DNA of 6,838 bases from RGIG8767 sp964487395 (GTDB lineage Bacteria > Bacillota > Clostridia > Lachnospirales > Lachnospiraceae): positions 1-6,838 of the forward strand of contig CAZAQH010000094.1 in NCBI GenBank assembly GCA_964487395.1, written 5' to 3'. Below are positions 5,252 through 6,838 of this stretch, one piece after another (the first letter of the stretch is position 1; each line of letters opens with the position of its first letter). The notes under the pieces were generated by a model, which saw nothing but the letters and a program-made list of their open reading frames with translations, was not told the DNA's origin and did not search any database. The translations under genes and the position numbers were made by a program.

Positions 5252-6700
5252 ATGAAATTTAAAATTGATAAAAAATATATCAATTGGGGATTAACTGCAT
5301 TTGCAGTTGTTGTCTTAAGCATATGTTTTATTTATCTTATTTACAATGGTAATACTTTTTTTTCAAAGATAAGTAATTTGCTTCATATTTGTATGCCGAT
5401 TATTGATGGTTTTGTTTTGGCATATTTACTGGCACCAATTGTTAATTTCGTTGAAAACAGATGGTTAACCCCATGCTATAATCATTTTCATGTAAAAATA
5501 GACCGGAAAACGAAGTCTCGAATGAGGGTTTTTTCAATAAGTTTTGCATTAATTTTTGTCCTTTTGATTGTGTATGCCTTTATAAGCATTGTGTTACCAC
5601 AGATTTATAGAAGTATTCAAAGCATTGTAATTTATTTTCCAACTTATATTGATAATTTAATTAGTTATGCCAATAGATTGTTACAGGATAATCCCAAATT
5701 TGAAGCATCTATTATGGAATTGGTTGATAAATATTCTGCAGAGCTTACCTCATGGCTTAATTCGAAGCTTCTTCCAAGCATGAATGAATTAATAAGAAGT
5801 TTTTCGTTAAGCGTTATCAGTTTTTTGGTTGCAATGTGGAACCTGATTATTGGACTTGTTATTTCTATTTACGTATTAGCTAACAAGGAAAAATTTATAG
5901 GTCAATCAAAAAAAGCGATATATTCGTTTATGTCACGTGAACGTGCCAATAACTTTTTAAATGATGTACGTTTTGTTGATAAAACATTTGGTGGATTTAT
6001 TAGTGGAAAACTAGTGGATTCTTTGATTATTGGAATAATTTGTTTTATTTGTCTGTCTATTATTGGTACGCCATACCCGATTTTGATTAGTGTTATTGTC
6101 GGTGTAACGAATATTATTCCTTTTTTTGGTCCATATTTAGGTGCAATTCCCAGTGCAATTTTGATTTTATTGATTGATCCGATACAATGTTTGTATTTCT
6201 TGATATTTGTTTTAATTCTGCAACAGTTTGACGGGAACTTCTTAGGACCTAAAATTTTGGGCAATTCAACCGGTTTATCCGGCTTTTGGGTTATTTTCTC
6301 CATTACGTTATTTGGTGGCTTATTTGGGGTTCTGGGCATGCTCCTTGGAGTGCCTACTTTTGCAGTTGTGTATGCATTTATCAGAAGAAAAATTCAGAAA
6401 AAATTAGTTGGCAAGGGTTTACCCGTTTCAACTATCCCATATATCAATTTAGAGAGTATTTCGACAGAAGAGGAGTTCGTTATATATAAATCGGAAAAGC
6501 ATTCCGATACCAACTCTATTTCAATTAATAAACCGGATATACCGGAGGAACTATTAACACGAATACCTATTAACGAATTAGAGAACTATACTATACCAGA
6601 ATTTGAAGAGGAATCGCACAAATCATTCCTTGGTGTAATAAAGAAATTTATATTAAAATGTCTAACGTTTATTAAACAGAAATTCACAAAAAAGAAGTAA
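5252..6700 (+). CDS. AI-2E (UPF0118) family multi-pass membrane transporter
   Basis: This 482-residue membrane protein belongs to the AI-2E/UPF0118 (DUF20) superfamily, whose members include TqsA-like autoinducer exporters and Na+/H+ or other ion transporters; the substrate cannot be read from sequence. Clear membrane segments lie at about residues 12-31, 44-63, 93-115, 185-210, 255-272, 274-290, 296-325 and 344-375. An extracytoplasmic or amphipathic region lies between the third and fourth (about 116-184). Family signatures are GVTNIIPFFGPYLGAIPSAI (284-303) and PKILGNSTGLSGFW (333-346). The tail at about 385-482 is hydrophilic, acidic at 400-456, then strongly basic to the KKK end. This is longer than in compact family members. 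AGGAG at 5239-5243 lies 8 nt before the ATG. It is monocistronic as far as the window shows and divergent from ttcA. Confidence 0.88.
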   Translation: MKFKIDKKYINWGLTAFAVVVLSICFIYLIYNGNTFFSKISNLLHICMPIIDGFVLAYLLAPIVNFVENRWLTPCYNHFHVKIDRKTKSRMRVFSISFALIFVLLIVYAFISIVLPQIYRSIQSIVIYFPTYIDNLISYANRLLQDNPKFEASIMELVDKYSAELTSWLNSKLLPSMNELIRSFSLSVISFLVAMWNLIIGLVISIYVLANKEKFIGQSKKAIYSFMSRERANNFLNDVRFVDKTFGGFISGKLVDSLIIGIICFICLSIIGTPYPILISVIVGVTNIIPFFGPYLGAIPSAILILLIDPIQCLYFLIFVLILQQFDGNFLGPKILGNSTGLSGFWVIFSITLFGGLFGVLGMLLGVPTFAVVYAFIRRKIQKKLVGKGLPVSTIPYINLESISTEEEFVIYKSEKHSDTNSISINKPDIPEELLTRIPINELENYTIPEFEEESHKSFLGVIKKFILKCLTFIKQKFTKKK

Positions 6701-6838
6701 TGTAACAATACTGTAAAGTAACCGATATGACTAAAACACTGTATTTATGGGCATTTACCAGAGCATTTATTCGTTAAACTGTTCTTTTGCGAATAGTTCA
6801 ATGCGTATAGTTATACACCATTTCGGTATTTATATCAA
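6701..6838. other. Downstream intergenic sequence, no supported gene
   Basis: No clear terminator follows the AI-2E family gene. There is an imperfect small hairpin (AACTGTTC 6777-6784 with GAATAGTT 6791-6798, one mismatch, TTTTGC loop) without a T-run. A plus-strand frame from an ATG at 6747 stays open to the window end but has no ribosome binding site. The region probably continues into intergenic or leader sequence beyond the window. Confidence 0.4.

Noticed and set aside
5902..6339. 145-codon open frame on the minus strand inside the AI-2E family gene
   Set aside because: The composition is that of an antisense shadow (rich in K, P and I from complementing membrane codons), with no recognisable motif.
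6747..6838. Plus-strand frame open from an ATG at 6747 to the window end
   Set aside because: No ribosome binding site, no recognisable protein features, and it is truncated by the edge; too weak to call.

Overview
The window is a low-GC chromosomal segment with strong AGGAG-type ribosome binding sites, sigma-A-type promoters and short intergenic gaps. Protein similarity and gene order (CRM protein - nadD - yqeK - rsfS, followed by lexA) suggest a Bacillota genome, most likely class Clostridia and a Lachnospiraceae-like anaerobe. The taxonomic call is inference from family recall; no database was searched.

Layout. (1) Positions 1-1963, plus strand: a compact housekeeping operon of yhbY (ribosome-assembly CRM protein), nadD (NAD synthesis), yqeK (HD-domain Ap4A hydrolase) and rsfS (ribosomal silencing factor). 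nadD and yqeK are end-to-end and yqeK/rsfS overlap by 20 nt. A near-perfect bidirectional hairpin terminator follows at 1972-2012. (2) Positions 2048-3204: a divergent SOS unit. lexA runs leftward and a small membrane-anchored LysM protein of the YneA (SOS cell-division inhibitor) type runs rightward. Between them are three LexA-box-like palindromes and a perfect TTGACA-N17-TATAAT promoter whose spacer is filled by one of the boxes. (3) Positions 3296-5093, minus strand: a two-gene unit, ttcA (tRNA 2-thiocytidine synthesis, Fe-S type) followed 19 nt later by a XerS-like tyrosine recombinase with a complete catalytic set. It converges on yneA across a second shared hairpin terminator. (4) Positions 5252-6700, plus strand: an AI-2E (UPF0118) family membrane protein with a long charged C-terminal tail, transcribed divergently from ttcA.

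How the genes fit together. The first block links ribosome assembly and silencing with NAD and dinucleotide metabolism, a common grouping in Bacillota. The second is a DNA-damage switch: LexA should repress both itself and the division inhibitor, with two operators placed on the inhibitor's promoter. The neighbouring XerS-like recombinase would resolve chromosome dimers before division, so the middle of the window is thematically about coordinating DNA state with septation, although no shared regulation of the recombinase is visible.

No mobile element, CRISPR array, tRNA or rRNA was seen. Most of the window is ordinary core genome. The most noteworthy parts are the operator architecture at 2743-2828 and the XerS-like assignment of the recombinase. 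I found no convincing undescribed system.
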